DNA from: JAVVPL01 sp036655775
GTDB taxonomy: Bacteria > Bacteroidota > Bacteroidia > Bacteroidales > P3
DNA length: 64,000 nucleotides
NCBI GenBank assembly: GCA_036655775.1
Contig: JAVVPL010000002.1
Span: forward strand, 1-64,000
Direction of reading: 5' to 3'
Shown here one piece after another: positions 21,201 to 28,255 of this stretch; position 1 is the stretch's first letter; the number at the start of each line of letters is the position of its first letter. Below the pieces are notes generated by a model that was given only the letters and a program-made list of their open reading frames with translations, made no database searches and had not been told where the DNA came from. The translations under genes were made by a program, and so were the position numbers.

Positions 21201-21285
21201 CTATCAATTTTATACTCAGTTGTGCGCTTAACAGCGACACCCCTAACCCCATAAAGAAAAAGATTAATACTATTTTTTTCATCAT
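12244..21285 (-). CDS. Giant multi-domain surface protein with T9SS type B sorting domain
   Basis: The product has 3013 residues from the ATG at 21285 (a second ATG follows directly; upstream in-frame codons to 21336 precede the signal peptide and are unlikely). A signal peptide (MMKKIVLIFFFMGLGVSLLSA) is followed by many Ig/PKD-like beta modules rich in Asp, Ser, Thr and Pro, each built around Y.W.FP or Y.W..P strands and paired cysteines. Residues about 1107-1962 hold three related blocks of about 330 residues, marked by CETFGDTL and YPP..L.P.NFA. The last about 90 residues form the gliding-motility-associated type B C-terminal domain (NIPNAFSPNDDGVNEIF, RLGMEIFRS, GWDGTYKGK, DYLYIITV). It is probably secreted by T9SS and displayed as an adhesin or surface fibre, using the adjacent PorP/SprF protein. 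Ligand unknown. Confidence 0.88.
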   Translation of the reverse strand: MMKKIVLIFFFMGLGVSLLSAQLSIKLIEGASVPCPGTAVKFCADGIPSGTKDKCIWTWSGPNGSVVAVNIDKSKINDTALLSLYPNTITDTLILTVGNNKAIKEIKVAQSVATIESMYSDSIFCEGYPHVFSINKDPRNNPVAPDYYGIPVEYIWILYNNLGKPITKLPPSADTSVIFNVPKLAQGGQVTLVKQTCAPIEGTTPEVTVKNPLSPFILQPPIPNEAKISVIGYTYLPDQDPKQWSWMPDTTMKACTYYSPDFNNVAEPTNARNPVGKWGEANSRGYGDGYLYLQLGSEKVEGLVYSWTFDTTKLKFAAPSIYKNPELKDNGFDTNAYRICLKVINPNGVSNPSLTIKAKAYCPQCNEKSSSNKYTTKEYSFQIDREDSIKPYKNFEILADPQNMPPCAGTEVLFKTQDKAGLTRENLKTDYGITKFRYDPGTGAKAASTQPPVGAPYDIKLIVDVRTPGVNDTFSLSAYPSNSCFRNRRNNNVQTIKVPVVAPPAKPKFYDGIQTAEETNPLGRNQIMPISDADKPAQPLPYLLCNGSDVLGFENCLVKSARATDVLNGIGFVRPEFMKDADMNSVQIDSVNFRLSIKMPSSENRKSRYGKLGIYATNRCSSDASKHGDTAYFWVHIIDTLEVNEPILKTDGILEDTICEGSILELSSSQTAYTSVTDNKPLTDPASNPKPINEWQLPSGWTFVSGYTKGSMPLKVVVGEGTGALKLKYGNKCGWSKQRPSQILEPRRFTRVKIASDTTPCQGDTMTYTMDSVRDGDRYIWEFPADWVAPNGKSRDTSYNWESIKDTIKDDYSGEIISIRGILSMRVAVGRNAGYIYVTGENDICGLTFANAPRKDSLAVSPRPWTQVPKLIKGFSDTLCARDTVHFEIQANPKDTASGVYYTWRFSKLEWNEYQSSSDSATKFKVRVPNTVNTNDSIIIIGHRHDCDATNRGDTLTYRFFIKDTIPVMGKIRNHDDTKLRVSPCEGDTVYYVMDKKLMEPSLRSIQWSWDAKFKTDTIKDTLVGAGTGGRDSIVFKTIKIGTKGWERLAPNRHGDTLVMRVGGDTLAIFAAARNCCGVSEPITDTIRPVNLIKQKPDIKFIKQAKVCTQESLEFSLTSSIQFATTYTWTYPWGKKSVDSAVPVKGLPIFKPEKAQYDTGYVIVFPRNACGIGPSDTVHIEKIFYPPSRPLPANFAKSFNSAVDTLAMFDTVCLRQENILQLKRDLSKDSVPLIYGWEILFDVDQSMTLQNGDGLLYQSDSTYRITKNAALDTSVVLFYAKVAVCETFGDTLFVQIRGRDTTIVPLGKDIKDYVRDAFTPTGLIELLPCASQDTYAKYYLDKKLDPTLTSYQFRVGKTKLDLQNLDLSKMPSDSTINSTNWKFRDTSTLPDSLYVRIGTDSIYLQVVATNVCGASKLPPIFIRTIGTEPTKIAFVKIDSSLCFKELTSSFKLTENRDISSYIWHSPWEPSDYVGQKPLPGQLYVDTTHLFERSFKADSIKGQIYVQPRNGCVLKLTETEIAKLSSDTVDVNAVLYPPKRLRPANFASTYDTLLMFSAMDTLCLSHKLAAGHQYRVLPRAEDTLPLTYQWEIVKSTFTTLGGIPGDSLCILTKTEGADTTFLRVFAKVSVCETFGDTLQIELRTMDTVSMLTGDYIQDKQNGNVPIDLQPCGWSQVAYYINRDFHWSIDSTRFRWNGDTVIQNDSTLAQTDWKILNLQVLPDTLYAKVGNFDTLHLQAQVKNRCGWSQSKVFPIVPLSLIQLKPHIHIDSILCNNDTLSVSVDSVPFASQYVWHFPWKPQNYKGPDLPLGEYYTDTVSTYSRKFIGEYTKGLVWVTPINKCAQGDNSDTAEIKEIIHPPHGLKPRLDWISTDTLFDTICRYASPAYELKLLPNVADTQDSLVYHWSLLSGSLQIKPDDGTLVQVSNASQAPELNHIVAAVRWNKCKTYSDSLHIKLWVVDTVSMASLENIVLVDPALAFDKYVPCPGAEMQIGLSNPLVSPAYLWAFSHPSWHFKANTDSTSGVVTVIAGTGPATVSVRPITDASRSICPYVAKEPLVTILPITPVPALPTATWKEQPNPMPCVGDYQTYVLTPTENADAYRWEFPYGWKIEGTKDSILEAGVDTCRVLVGKGHGLISVYAIDTCDPLIPLVIQGIPITLQIAPIDSARVFLIGDRQPCLDSTSIYSIEMNASTADFDFEFIPEPANVDVTEVYQWNDSRTELTVHWNQITAATFVFKPILNSLGQACNYKIEDRIYIKADTVPSISGEITEGKPIICMNDIYEYRAHADMDTLGGPFTVGYTWKLPNNTWHFLSNPDSSWVRVVSGIYMDNTTDTIKCYPRAGCGTGQAFIFLVKLNKPDTLYNTIKVLNNDTNPCIGTTISLQLAHSDYSSDTISFHWFAPDSWKEIAPDSTRTFTNFKVGVESDSILVRGLRKGSCGLSVPLGIYIKTKDIPQAAQFSKPPYPCIGQENVGLSIAKDLTTDSLTWRFPDQIEYRLFANRIKYDSVLISAIGESPVSLHLEGFNKCGNKDTILEIRPVGQIQKFQNNIQIPPAVCANDTAYTDISIPLDHLEKGTEYHWFTPLDWTYLFDSIVVISKNPDTIFSRVWFKTNDKSGKISVYASNACGEIPEKEAKIDLYKIQVTATADPSTVSFLQSGVMLEIKDIVPPAINHYSYEWSPRNRVYKNEDELGNSEWWTGELIDSVEQFTVKATDQLTGFKCVGYDTVEIKVRGAFVVNFVTKPFVCRLDSIYLYANVRGGDVNRYSYQWSAKTEGSNAYVDLLGDAAFVPNPVIAQFADTIHFRLIARDTIEVENTELSDLEGPLPRLQFILRDTQYLSTETLDLTARIADPMDDKIEINIGDRRSFGAEVFEGTGEIVYKWYPSTLFVGEDSLKLWTQSQRFYQDDIIRFVATDTLSGCVRSDTVKVSLKESFGNIPNAFSPNDDGVNEIFMKGVDLIILNRLGMEIFRSKNKEGWDGTYKGKKVDKDDYLYIITVLTKQKQYVKKGTVTVF

Positions 21286-21361
21286 ATTTGAATAAATATC
21301 ACCCCTGTATCCTTCATCCTTATTATGAGAATCCACATACTTTTAAAGCTATTTTTCCCCG

Positions 21362-21392
21362 TAAAAGTACTATTTTTTTAACATCTAACAAA
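21362..21392 (-). promoter_or_regulatory. Promoter of the giant T9SS operon
   Basis: On the - strand TTTG (21392-21389), 19 bp, TACTTTTA (21369-21362). The start would be near 21357, about 70 nt before the ATG at 21285. Confidence 0.6.
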
Positions 21393-21485
21393 ATTTTTGT
21401 TAAAAAGCATTTGTTTTATAAAGAAATCACAATGAATTTACACTCTCCTTCTTATGGAGTCGATAGGGGCCTAATCTCTTTAAAC

Positions 21486-21516
21486 TTGTTTTTCTTATTA
21501 ATTTTTCATATCTTTG
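21486..21516 (+). promoter_or_regulatory. Promoter of the starch-synthase-like/DUF4270/glmS genes
   Basis: TTG (21486-21488), 20 bp, TATCTTTG (21509-21516). It supports the ATG at 21543 as the real start, since in-frame upstream ATGs lie before the promoter. Confidence 0.65.
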
Positions 21517-21542
21517 CAAGAATAATCATAGCTATATACATA

Positions 21543-22358
21543 ATGGATAAGCCTAAAGTACTTTTTGTAAATCAAGAAATTGCACCCTATGTGAAGGACT
21601 CTCACATTTCACTCCTGAGTCGATCGCTCTCCCAAGGGATTCAAGAAATGGGAAAAGAAGTGCGAACTTTTATGCCTCGTTTTGGGCTTATCAATGAACG
21701 GAGAAATCAATTACATGAGGTAATCCGCCTTTCGGGTATGAACCTTGTAATCAATGATACCGATCATCCCTTAATTATCAAAGTTGCTTCTATTCAAGCA
21801 GCACGTATGCAGATTTATTTTATTGATAACGAAGATTATTTTCATAAAAAAATTATGTTTCACGATCGCAATGGCAAATTTGCTGACGACAATGATGAAA
21901 AAGCGATCTTTTTTTCGCGTGGAGTCATTGAAACCATCAAAAAATTGAGTTGGTCGCCTGATATTATCCATTGTAATGGATGGTTTTCGTGTTTAACTCC
22001 TTTATACATTAAACGAATGTATAAAGATAATCCTCTTTTTGCAAATACGAAAGTGGTACTATCTCTTTATGGCGACAACTTTAAAGGCAATTTGCATAGC
22101 AATTTTTCTAAAAAGTTGAAATTTGACAATATCACGCCCGCTGAAATAGCTAAATATGGCGATTTTGCACACGAAGATTTACTAAAAATGGCTATTGATT
22201 TTTCGGATGGAATTATTATGGGAGATGAAGAAGATAACATCAATGCAACGCTTATCAAACACGCAAAAAAAACAGGCAAACCAATTCTTCCATACCAAGG
22301 TCCAGATAACTATATTGAAGCTTTCGACAATTTTTATGACAAAATTCTTCTCAACTAA
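21543..22358 (+). CDS. Starch/glycogen synthase N-terminal-domain protein
   Basis: The 271-residue product aligns with the N-terminal Rossmann half of GT5 starch synthases: KVLFVNQEIAPYVKDSH, MGKEVRTFMPRFGLINERR, RGVIETIKKLSWSPDIIHCNGWFSCLTPLYIK. It lacks the C-terminal nucleotide-binding half (a full GlgA is about 480 residues). The ADP-glucose-binding KTGGL after APY is replaced by KDSHI. It is therefore unlikely to be an active synthase. Such short proteins encoded before DUF4270 and glmS are a recurring Bacteroidota arrangement; their role is not known. The start is set by the promoter 21486-21516 and by homology. Confidence 0.75.
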   Translation: MDKPKVLFVNQEIAPYVKDSHISLLSRSLSQGIQEMGKEVRTFMPRFGLINERRNQLHEVIRLSGMNLVINDTDHPLIIKVASIQAARMQIYFIDNEDYFHKKIMFHDRNGKFADDNDEKAIFFSRGVIETIKKLSWSPDIIHCNGWFSCLTPLYIKRMYKDNPLFANTKVVLSLYGDNFKGNLHSNFSKKLKFDNITPAEIAKYGDFAHEDLLKMAIDFSDGIIMGDEEDNINATLIKHAKKTGKPILPYQGPDNYIEAFDNFYDKILLN

Positions 22359-22368
22359 CAAGAATAGA

Positions 22369-23709
22369 ATGTTTAAACCCAGCTCTTTTTCTCTCTGTAA
22401 ATGTTTTTTTATTTGTCTTATTTTCAGCCTAGCAAGTTGTAAGAAAGATCCCAATTCTATGGTTGGAGATATCCTTCAACCCGAAGATGAATTTCTTCAT
22501 GCTTTTTGTACAGATACCGCAGAGGCATTGGATGTGGTTGCATTTACTATACCCAACGACACCCTCTTATTGCAAAATACAGCTACCATTCTTTTGGGAG
22601 GGATGAATGATCCTATTTTTGGCAATAGCACCTACAATTTTGTGAGTGATTTGAATAGGAATGTTTTAGATCCTTACGTTCCCGAAGGCGCTACTTTGGA
22701 TTCGGTAATTTTAGAAATGGCTTATTCCTCTTCGTATCGTTTGGACAATGCACACAAAAATAAAGCTCTCACCGTGGATATTTTTGAATTGGATGAAACC
22801 TTAGATGAAGATAGTTTGTATTATACGAACGAAAAACCTAAATTAAGTTCTACCAAATTACTCAGCAACTATACCTTTGTTCCTAATCCTTTTGATACTT
22901 TGCCCGATTCAAATAGAACCGTGCTCAATTCTCTCAAATTGAAATTGTCGGATGAATTTGGAAATCGCTTATTAAAAGCGAAAAGTGGAGATTTTGAAAA
23001 TGAACTTTCGTGTAATAAATTTTTTAAAGGCTTTGCTATCTTATTTAAAAAAAATACCCAAGAAAACTATGGCAATATTTTCTGCGTACACAGTGTATAT
23101 GACAAAGGATCTGGCGTTGTATTGTATTACAAAGAAGCAAATTCAACTGCACAAAAAACGGTCTATTATTCATTTGGAAAAGCAAGGCACACCTATATTG
23201 AAAGAGATCTAACATTTGCCAGCCCCGATTTTAAAGCGCAACTTAAAGGCGATACCACCCTAGGACAACAAAGAGTGTACATACAATCTACAGGAGGGGC
23301 CTTGATGCAATTTTCATTCCCCAAAATTCTTCAATTAAAAAACCACAAGATCATCGTCAATCAAGCTTATTTGATAATGAAAAATGTGCAGTTCGATCAA
23401 GGGGTCAATCTACCTCCTCCTCCTCGATTGATCAGCTATATTGTAAATAAAGATAATACCATTTCAGAACTTCCCGACAAATATCCAAATCCAGGTGGAT
23501 ACTATAATGACAAAACAGGCGAATATCGTTTGTGTGTGACTCGCTATATTCAAAGTTTATTGTTTAATAATGTTGAATCTGCCAAAATCATTTTAGCCCC
23601 CTATTCTCAATATACACGTCCCGACCAATTGGTTCTATATGGAACCGATAAAAATTTAGGTGCAAATCGGATGCACTTAAAATTGATTTATACACAAATA
23701 CCTGAATAA
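22369..23709 (+). CDS. DUF4270 family lipoprotein
   Basis: The 446-residue product begins MFKPSSFSLCKCFFICLIFSLASC, a lipoprotein signal with lipobox LASC, and its N-terminal DPNSMVGDILQPEDEF fits DUF4270. The body contains the family's strands (LLQNTATILLGGMNDPIFGNS, EGATLDSVILEMAY) and ends with a domain including RYIQSLLF and LILAPYSQ-like strands. It is a cell-envelope protein of unknown function. In-frame codons back to 22195 lie within the preceding gene and are rejected. It starts 10 bp after that gene and glmS follows 24 bp later, so the three are probably one operon. Confidence 0.82.
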   Translation: MFKPSSFSLCKCFFICLIFSLASCKKDPNSMVGDILQPEDEFLHAFCTDTAEALDVVAFTIPNDTLLLQNTATILLGGMNDPIFGNSTYNFVSDLNRNVLDPYVPEGATLDSVILEMAYSSSYRLDNAHKNKALTVDIFELDETLDEDSLYYTNEKPKLSSTKLLSNYTFVPNPFDTLPDSNRTVLNSLKLKLSDEFGNRLLKAKSGDFENELSCNKFFKGFAILFKKNTQENYGNIFCVHSVYDKGSGVVLYYKEANSTAQKTVYYSFGKARHTYIERDLTFASPDFKAQLKGDTTLGQQRVYIQSTGGALMQFSFPKILQLKNHKIIVNQAYLIMKNVQFDQGVNLPPPPRLISYIVNKDNTISELPDKYPNPGGYYNDKTGEYRLCVTRYIQSLLFNNVESAKIILAPYSQYTRPDQLVLYGTDKNLGANRMHLKLIYTQIPE

Positions 23710-23733
23710 ATACAAATCCTAAATTTAATTTAT

Positions 23734-25584
23734 ATGTGTGGAATTGTTGCTTACATCGGAGAAAGACAAGCCTTCCCTATTTTAATGAAAGGCTTGCATC
23801 GTTTGGAATATAGGGGATATGATAGTGCAGGTATCGCACTTATCAACACTAAATTATGTGTCTACAAAACACGTGGAAAAGTGGACGATTTAGAACGTTT
23901 TGTCAAAGAAAAAGATATTAGTGGTTGTATTGGCATTGCGCATACTCGTTGGGCTACACATGGTGAACCTAATGATGTAAATGCGCATCCTCATTATTCA
24001 GAACATGAAGATTTGGCGTTGATCCACAATGGCATCATTGAAAATTATGTTACTATTAAAGAAGAATTAATCAAAAATGGTCGCACCTTTGTAAGTGATA
24101 CCGATACGGAAGTTTTGGTGCAATTGATCGATTACATTCGTGAATCGAATCAAGTTTCTTTAAAAGAAGCCGTGCATTTAGCACTCAGTCAAGTAATCGG
24201 CGCGTATGCCATTGCTATTTTATCAAAAAAAGAACCAGGCCTATTGATTGCTGCTCGTAAGGGTTCCCCTTTAGTTATTGGAATTGGCGATAATGAATTT
24301 TTCTTAGCATCCGATGCGACTCCTATTATTGAATACACCAAAGATGTGGTTTATGTAGCCGACGAAGAGGTTGTAATCATCGAACGAAATGCGGAAGGAC
24401 AACTACATTTATCTTTGACCAATCTTACCAATGTGGAAAAAACACCTTTGGTACAGAAGCTGGAAATGAATCTAAGTATGTTGGAAAAAAATGGATTTGA
24501 TCATTTTATGCTCAAAGAAATTTACGAACAACCCAAAACTATTCGAGATAGTTTTAGAGGTCGTATTAATATTGATCGCAATATTGTGGCTCTCTCGGGT
24601 ATTATAGACCATAAATCTAAATTTGTAAATGCCAAACGCATTATTATTGTAGCCTGTGGTACGTCTTGGCATGCGGGTTTGGTAGGTGAATATTTATTAG
24701 AAGAATTGGCACGCATTCCTGTAGAAGTAGAATATGCTTCTGAATTTAGATATAGAAATCCCCCCTTAGATAAAAAAGATGTAGTTATTGCCATTTCTCA
24801 ATCGGGTGAAACCGCAGATACATTAGCCGCTATTGAATTAGCAAAATCGAAGGGAGCCTTTGTATATGGAATTTGCAATGTAGTGGGCGCGTCAATTCCT
24901 CGTGCTACGCATAGTGGCACCTATACACATGCAGGACCTGAAATAGGGGTGGCTTCAACCAAAGCCTTTACCGCACAAGTAACGGTACTTACTCTAATTG
25001 CGCTTTGTCTAGCCAAAGAAAAGAACACAATCACCGATGAAAAATATATAAGCCTTATCAATCAATTGCACGATTTACCCGAAAAAGTTGAAAAGACCTT
25101 AACCCTCAACGAACATATTCGCGATTTTTGCAAAATATTTACTTATTCTCGTAATTTTTTATATCTAGGAAGAGGCTACAATTATCCATTGGCCTTGGAA
25201 GGCGCTTTAAAATTGAAAGAAATTTCGTATATCCATGCCGAGGGCTATCCTGCCGCTGAAATGAAACATGGCCCAATTGCTTTGATTGATGCGGAAATGC
25301 CTATTGTAGTTATTGCTACCAATCAAGGAAACTATGAAAAAATTGTGAGCAATATACAAGAAGTAAAAGCACGAAAGGGACGAATTATTTCTATTATTAC
25401 CGAAGGAGATACCACGGTTAAAAACCTTTCGGATTTTTCGATTGAAATTCCACAAGTGGATGCTATGTTGGTGCCTATTTTGGCATGTATCCCTTTACAA
25501 TTGATGGCATATCACATTGCCGTATTCAAAGGATGTAATGTGGATCAACCACGCAATTTAGCTAAATCCGTTACGGTAGAATAA
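23734..25584 (+). CDS. glmS: Glutamine--fructose-6-phosphate aminotransferase
   Basis: The 616-residue product has the N-terminal glutaminase domain with catalytic Cys2 (MCGIVAYIGERQA), HTRWATHGEP and HNGIIENY, and two SIS sugar-isomerase domains (IIIVACGTSWHAGLV, SQSGETADTLAAI, LGRGYNYPLALEGALKLKE, EMKHGPIALID). It ends in the conserved DQPRNLAKSVTVE. It makes glucosamine-6-phosphate, the entry to UDP-GlcNAc for peptidoglycan and lipid A. Length and ends are typical. No glmS ribozyme-like leader is seen; only 24 bp separate it from the DUF4270 gene. Confidence 0.97.
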   Translation: MCGIVAYIGERQAFPILMKGLHRLEYRGYDSAGIALINTKLCVYKTRGKVDDLERFVKEKDISGCIGIAHTRWATHGEPNDVNAHPHYSEHEDLALIHNGIIENYVTIKEELIKNGRTFVSDTDTEVLVQLIDYIRESNQVSLKEAVHLALSQVIGAYAIAILSKKEPGLLIAARKGSPLVIGIGDNEFFLASDATPIIEYTKDVVYVADEEVVIIERNAEGQLHLSLTNLTNVEKTPLVQKLEMNLSMLEKNGFDHFMLKEIYEQPKTIRDSFRGRINIDRNIVALSGIIDHKSKFVNAKRIIIVACGTSWHAGLVGEYLLEELARIPVEVEYASEFRYRNPPLDKKDVVIAISQSGETADTLAAIELAKSKGAFVYGICNVVGASIPRATHSGTYTHAGPEIGVASTKAFTAQVTVLTLIALCLAKEKNTITDEKYISLINQLHDLPEKVEKTLTLNEHIRDFCKIFTYSRNFLYLGRGYNYPLALEGALKLKEISYIHAEGYPAAEMKHGPIALIDAEMPIVVIATNQGNYEKIVSNIQEVKARKGRIISIITEGDTTVKNLSDFSIEIPQVDAMLVPILACIPLQLMAYHIAVFKGCNVDQPRNLAKSVTVE

Positions 25585-25597
25585 ATACAGCTAGCAT

Positions 25598-25639
25598 AAA
25601 AAAAGGCGCAAATAAAATTTATTATTTGCGCCTTTTTTT
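25598..25639. terminator. Bidirectional terminator between glmS and parE
   Basis: GGCGCAAATAA (25605-25615) pairs perfectly with 25622-25632, flanked by a run of seven A on the left and seven T on the right. It ends both convergent genes. Confidence 0.9.
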
Positions 25640-25656
25640 ATGCTAACTATTGAAAT

Positions 25657-27519
25657 TTACACATCTAAACGTAAATTTTCTATAATAAAATTTTGTCTAT
25701 CAGGCGTATTTTTACCCATATAAAATTCCAAAATTTCTTTGATGCTAAAATCTTTTTTGATAATAATAGGATCTAAACGAATTTTAGGACCTATAAAATG
25801 CTTAAATTCATCTGGAGATATTTCTCCTAAACCTTTAAATCGAGTTATTTCAGAAGCAGTACCACAACTAGCAATCGCATCTAATCTTTCCGTATCGGAA
25901 TAACAATAAAAAGTTTGTTTTTTGTTTCGTACACGAAATAAAGGTGTTTGTAAAATATACAAATGTCCTCCTTTGATTATATCGGGGAAAAATTGAAGAA
26001 AAAAGGTAAGCAACAATAAACGAATGTGCATTCCATCCACATCGGCATCTGTAGCAATTACAATGTTATTGTAACGTAAACCTTCTAATTCATCTCCTAC
26101 ATTAAGGGCGGCTTGAAGTAAATTAAATTCTTCATTTTCGTAAACTACACGTTGTGACAAACCATAACTATTGACGGGTTTCCCTTTAAGACTAAAAACG
26201 GCTTGTGTATTTACATCTCTGGATTTGGTAATGGAACCCGAAGCCGAGTCACCTTCGGTGATAAATAAGGTGGTTTCTAAGCGACGTTCGTGGCTACTAC
26301 TATAATGTACACGGCAATCACGAAGTTTGCGATTGTGGAGGCTTGTTTTTTTGGCACTTTCTCGAGAAATTTTTTTAATATCGGCCATCTCTTTACGTTC
26401 GCGCTCCGATTGCAAAATTTTGCGCAATAAAGCCTCTGCAACTTCGGGATTGATATGTAAAAAATTATCTAAGTTTTTTTTGACCGAATTGACAATGTAA
26501 TTGCGCACGGTTTCTCCCGCAGCTTGTCCTGGTTTTTGAGGCACCAAATAATTAGAACCTAATTTAGTTTTTGTTTGCGATTCAAAAACAGGTTCTTGAA
26601 TACGAAAACTCAAGGCAACAACAATAGAGGTTCGGATATCGGAAGCGTCAAAATCTTTTTTATAAAATTCACGGATCGTTTTCACAAAAGCTTCTCTGAA
26701 AGCCGCCTGATGGGTACCTCCTTGCGTAGTATGCTGCCCGTTGACAAATGAAAAATACTCTTCTCCATATTGATTGGGAAGATGCGTAAAGGCATATTCT
26801 AAATCCTCATCTTTAATATGTACAATAGGATAAAGTGGTTCCCCATCCATATTATTGACCAATAAATCGTATAAACCGTTTTTTGCAATAATTTTTTGTC
26901 CATTATATGCCAACGAAAGCCCATTGTTCAAATACGCATAATTCCACAACATCTTCTCCACATAATCGGCAAGATAATGATAGTTTCCAAAAATTTCGGC
27001 ATCTGGAATAAATCGAATTAAAGTGCCCGTTTTTGCATTGCTAAGGGCTACTTGATTTTCAAGGGTGAGTTTACCTTTTGAAAATTCTACTCTCTTGCAT
27101 TGACCTTCGCGATAGGATTCAACACAAAAATAGGAAGAAAGGGCATTGACCGCTTTGGTCCCTACCCCATTCAATCCTACTGATTTTTGAAATGCTTTGG
27201 AATCATATTTGCCTCCTGTATTCATTTTGGAGACACACTCAATCACTTTTCCTAAAGGAATTCCACGTCCATAATCACGAACTGTAACGGTTTGTTCATC
27301 AATTTTAATTTCAATTTGACGACCATTGCCCATCACAAATTCATCAATGGAATTATCGATGACTTCTTTGAGAAGAACATAAATACCATCATCTTGGGAA
27401 GCACCATCTCCCAATTTACCAATGTACATACCTGGACGAGCCCGAATATGTTCGTTCCATTCCAAAGAACGGATATTGTCTTCGGTATAATCGGCAGGTG
27501 TGGAAAGTTGATCTGACAT
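25657..27519 (-). CDS. parE: DNA topoisomerase IV subunit B (type IIA topoisomerase ATPase subunit)
   Basis: The 620-residue product has the GHKL ATPase motifs (EVIDNSIDEF, VRDYGRGIPLG, GLNGVGTKAVNALSS), the transducer Lys region (QTKTKLGS) and the TOPRIM domain (LFITEGDSASGS, DADVDGMHIRLLLLTFF). It ends with RQNFIIENLRLDV. The length, about 20 residues short of typical GyrB, and the opening SLEWNEHIRARPGMYIGKLGDG fit the ParE branch of Bacteroidota. GyrB is the alternative reading. The partner parC is not adjacent. It begins 12 bp after the rubrerythrin gene and is probably co-transcribed with it. Confidence 0.9.
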   Translation of the reverse strand: MSDQLSTPADYTEDNIRSLEWNEHIRARPGMYIGKLGDGASQDDGIYVLLKEVIDNSIDEFVMGNGRQIEIKIDEQTVTVRDYGRGIPLGKVIECVSKMNTGGKYDSKAFQKSVGLNGVGTKAVNALSSYFCVESYREGQCKRVEFSKGKLTLENQVALSNAKTGTLIRFIPDAEIFGNYHYLADYVEKMLWNYAYLNNGLSLAYNGQKIIAKNGLYDLLVNNMDGEPLYPIVHIKDEDLEYAFTHLPNQYGEEYFSFVNGQHTTQGGTHQAAFREAFVKTIREFYKKDFDASDIRTSIVVALSFRIQEPVFESQTKTKLGSNYLVPQKPGQAAGETVRNYIVNSVKKNLDNFLHINPEVAEALLRKILQSERERKEMADIKKISRESAKKTSLHNRKLRDCRVHYSSSHERRLETTLFITEGDSASGSITKSRDVNTQAVFSLKGKPVNSYGLSQRVVYENEEFNLLQAALNVGDELEGLRYNNIVIATDADVDGMHIRLLLLTFFLQFFPDIIKGGHLYILQTPLFRVRNKKQTFYCYSDTERLDAIASCGTASEITRFKGLGEISPDEFKHFIGPKIRLDPIIIKKDFSIKEILEFYMGKNTPDRQNFIIENLRLDV

Positions 27520-27531
27520 ATTAAATTCCTA

Positions 27532-28104
27532 CTAGTATTCTTTTAGTTGAAGTTGGAAATATGCTTGTGGGTGTTTGCATGCAGGACAAGAAGCAGGTGC
27601 TTTTTCTCCAAAATGCACATAGCCACAATTGCGACAATACCAAAATACTTTTTCGTTCTTTTCAAATACTTTATTTTTTTCAAGATTGGAAAGAAGTTTA
27701 CGATAACGTTCTTCGTGCTCTTTTTCTACTTTGGCAATCATACGATACGATGTTGCAATGTCTTTGAACCCTTCAGCTTCTGCCTCATCAGCAAATGCAG
27801 GATAAAGTTCGGCCCATTCTTCGTATTCACCACCTGCGGCAGCGGATAAATTTTCTTTGGTAGTCAATATTTGACCAGCTGGATACATCGCTGTAATTTC
27901 TACCACGCCACCTTCTAGATATTTGAAGAAAATTTTAGCATGTTCTTCTTCTTGTTTGGCAGTTTCTTCAAATATAGCTGCAATTTGTTCAAAACCATCT
28001 TTGCGAGCCTGTGAAGCAAAAAAAGTGTATCGATTTTTAGCTTGAGATTCTCCTGCAAAAGATTTAAGCAGATTTTTTTCGGTTTTTGTTCCTTTGATAC
28101 TCAT
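27532..28104 (-). CDS. rbr: Rubrerythrin
   Basis: The 190-residue product has the four-helix diiron domain with its metal ligands (FAGESQAKNRYTFFA, EETAKQEEEHAKIFFKYL, AEAEGFKDIATSYRMIAKVEKEHEERY). A C-terminal rubredoxin domain follows with two CxxC pairs (WYCRNCGYVHFGEKAP, CPACKHPQAYF). Rubrerythrin reduces hydrogen peroxide to water in anaerobes and microaerophiles. Length is typical. It lies 12 bp ahead of parE; the pairing is odd in function but may simply reflect a shared transcript. Confidence 0.97.
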   Translation of the reverse strand: MSIKGTKTEKNLLKSFAGESQAKNRYTFFASQARKDGFEQIAAIFEETAKQEEEHAKIFFKYLEGGVVEITAMYPAGQILTTKENLSAAAGGEYEEWAELYPAFADEAEAEGFKDIATSYRMIAKVEKEHEERYRKLLSNLEKNKVFEKNEKVFWYCRNCGYVHFGEKAPASCPACKHPQAYFQLQLKEY

Positions 28105-28169
28105 TTTTATAGTATTTTTTGAGGGTTTATACTGGTTTGCCCTAAGAGAGACAAACGAAAATTAGTTTG

Positions 28170-28177
28170 CAAATATA
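28170..28177 (-). promoter_or_regulatory. Possible -7 element of rubrerythrin
   Basis: TATATTTG on the - strand, about 65 bp before the start codon. No clear TTTG is found at the right distance upstream, so only the -7 element is supported. Confidence 0.35.
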
Positions 28178-28192
28178 CAGAAAAATAATGGG

Positions 28193-28212
28193 ATGCTAAA
28201 CTTTTTTAGCAT
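28193..28212 (-). terminator. Possible terminator after the Omp28-like T9SS gene
   Basis: ATGCTAAA and TTTAGCAT form a perfect 8-bp stem with a 4-nt loop, 43 bp past the stop at 28256. On the - strand the stem is followed by CCCATTATTTTTC, an imperfect T tract. Confidence 0.5.
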
Positions 28213-28255
28213 TATTCCAATTCTAAAATTGGCATTTTATGATTTTTTTCAAGCA

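Noticed and set aside
21286..21542. N-terminal extension of the starch-synthase-like protein
   Set aside because: The upstream in-frame codons precede the promoter 21486-21516 and overlap the divergent giant-gene leader.
22195..22368. N-terminal extension of the DUF4270 protein
   Set aside because: It overlaps the preceding gene, and the lipoprotein signal starts at 22369.
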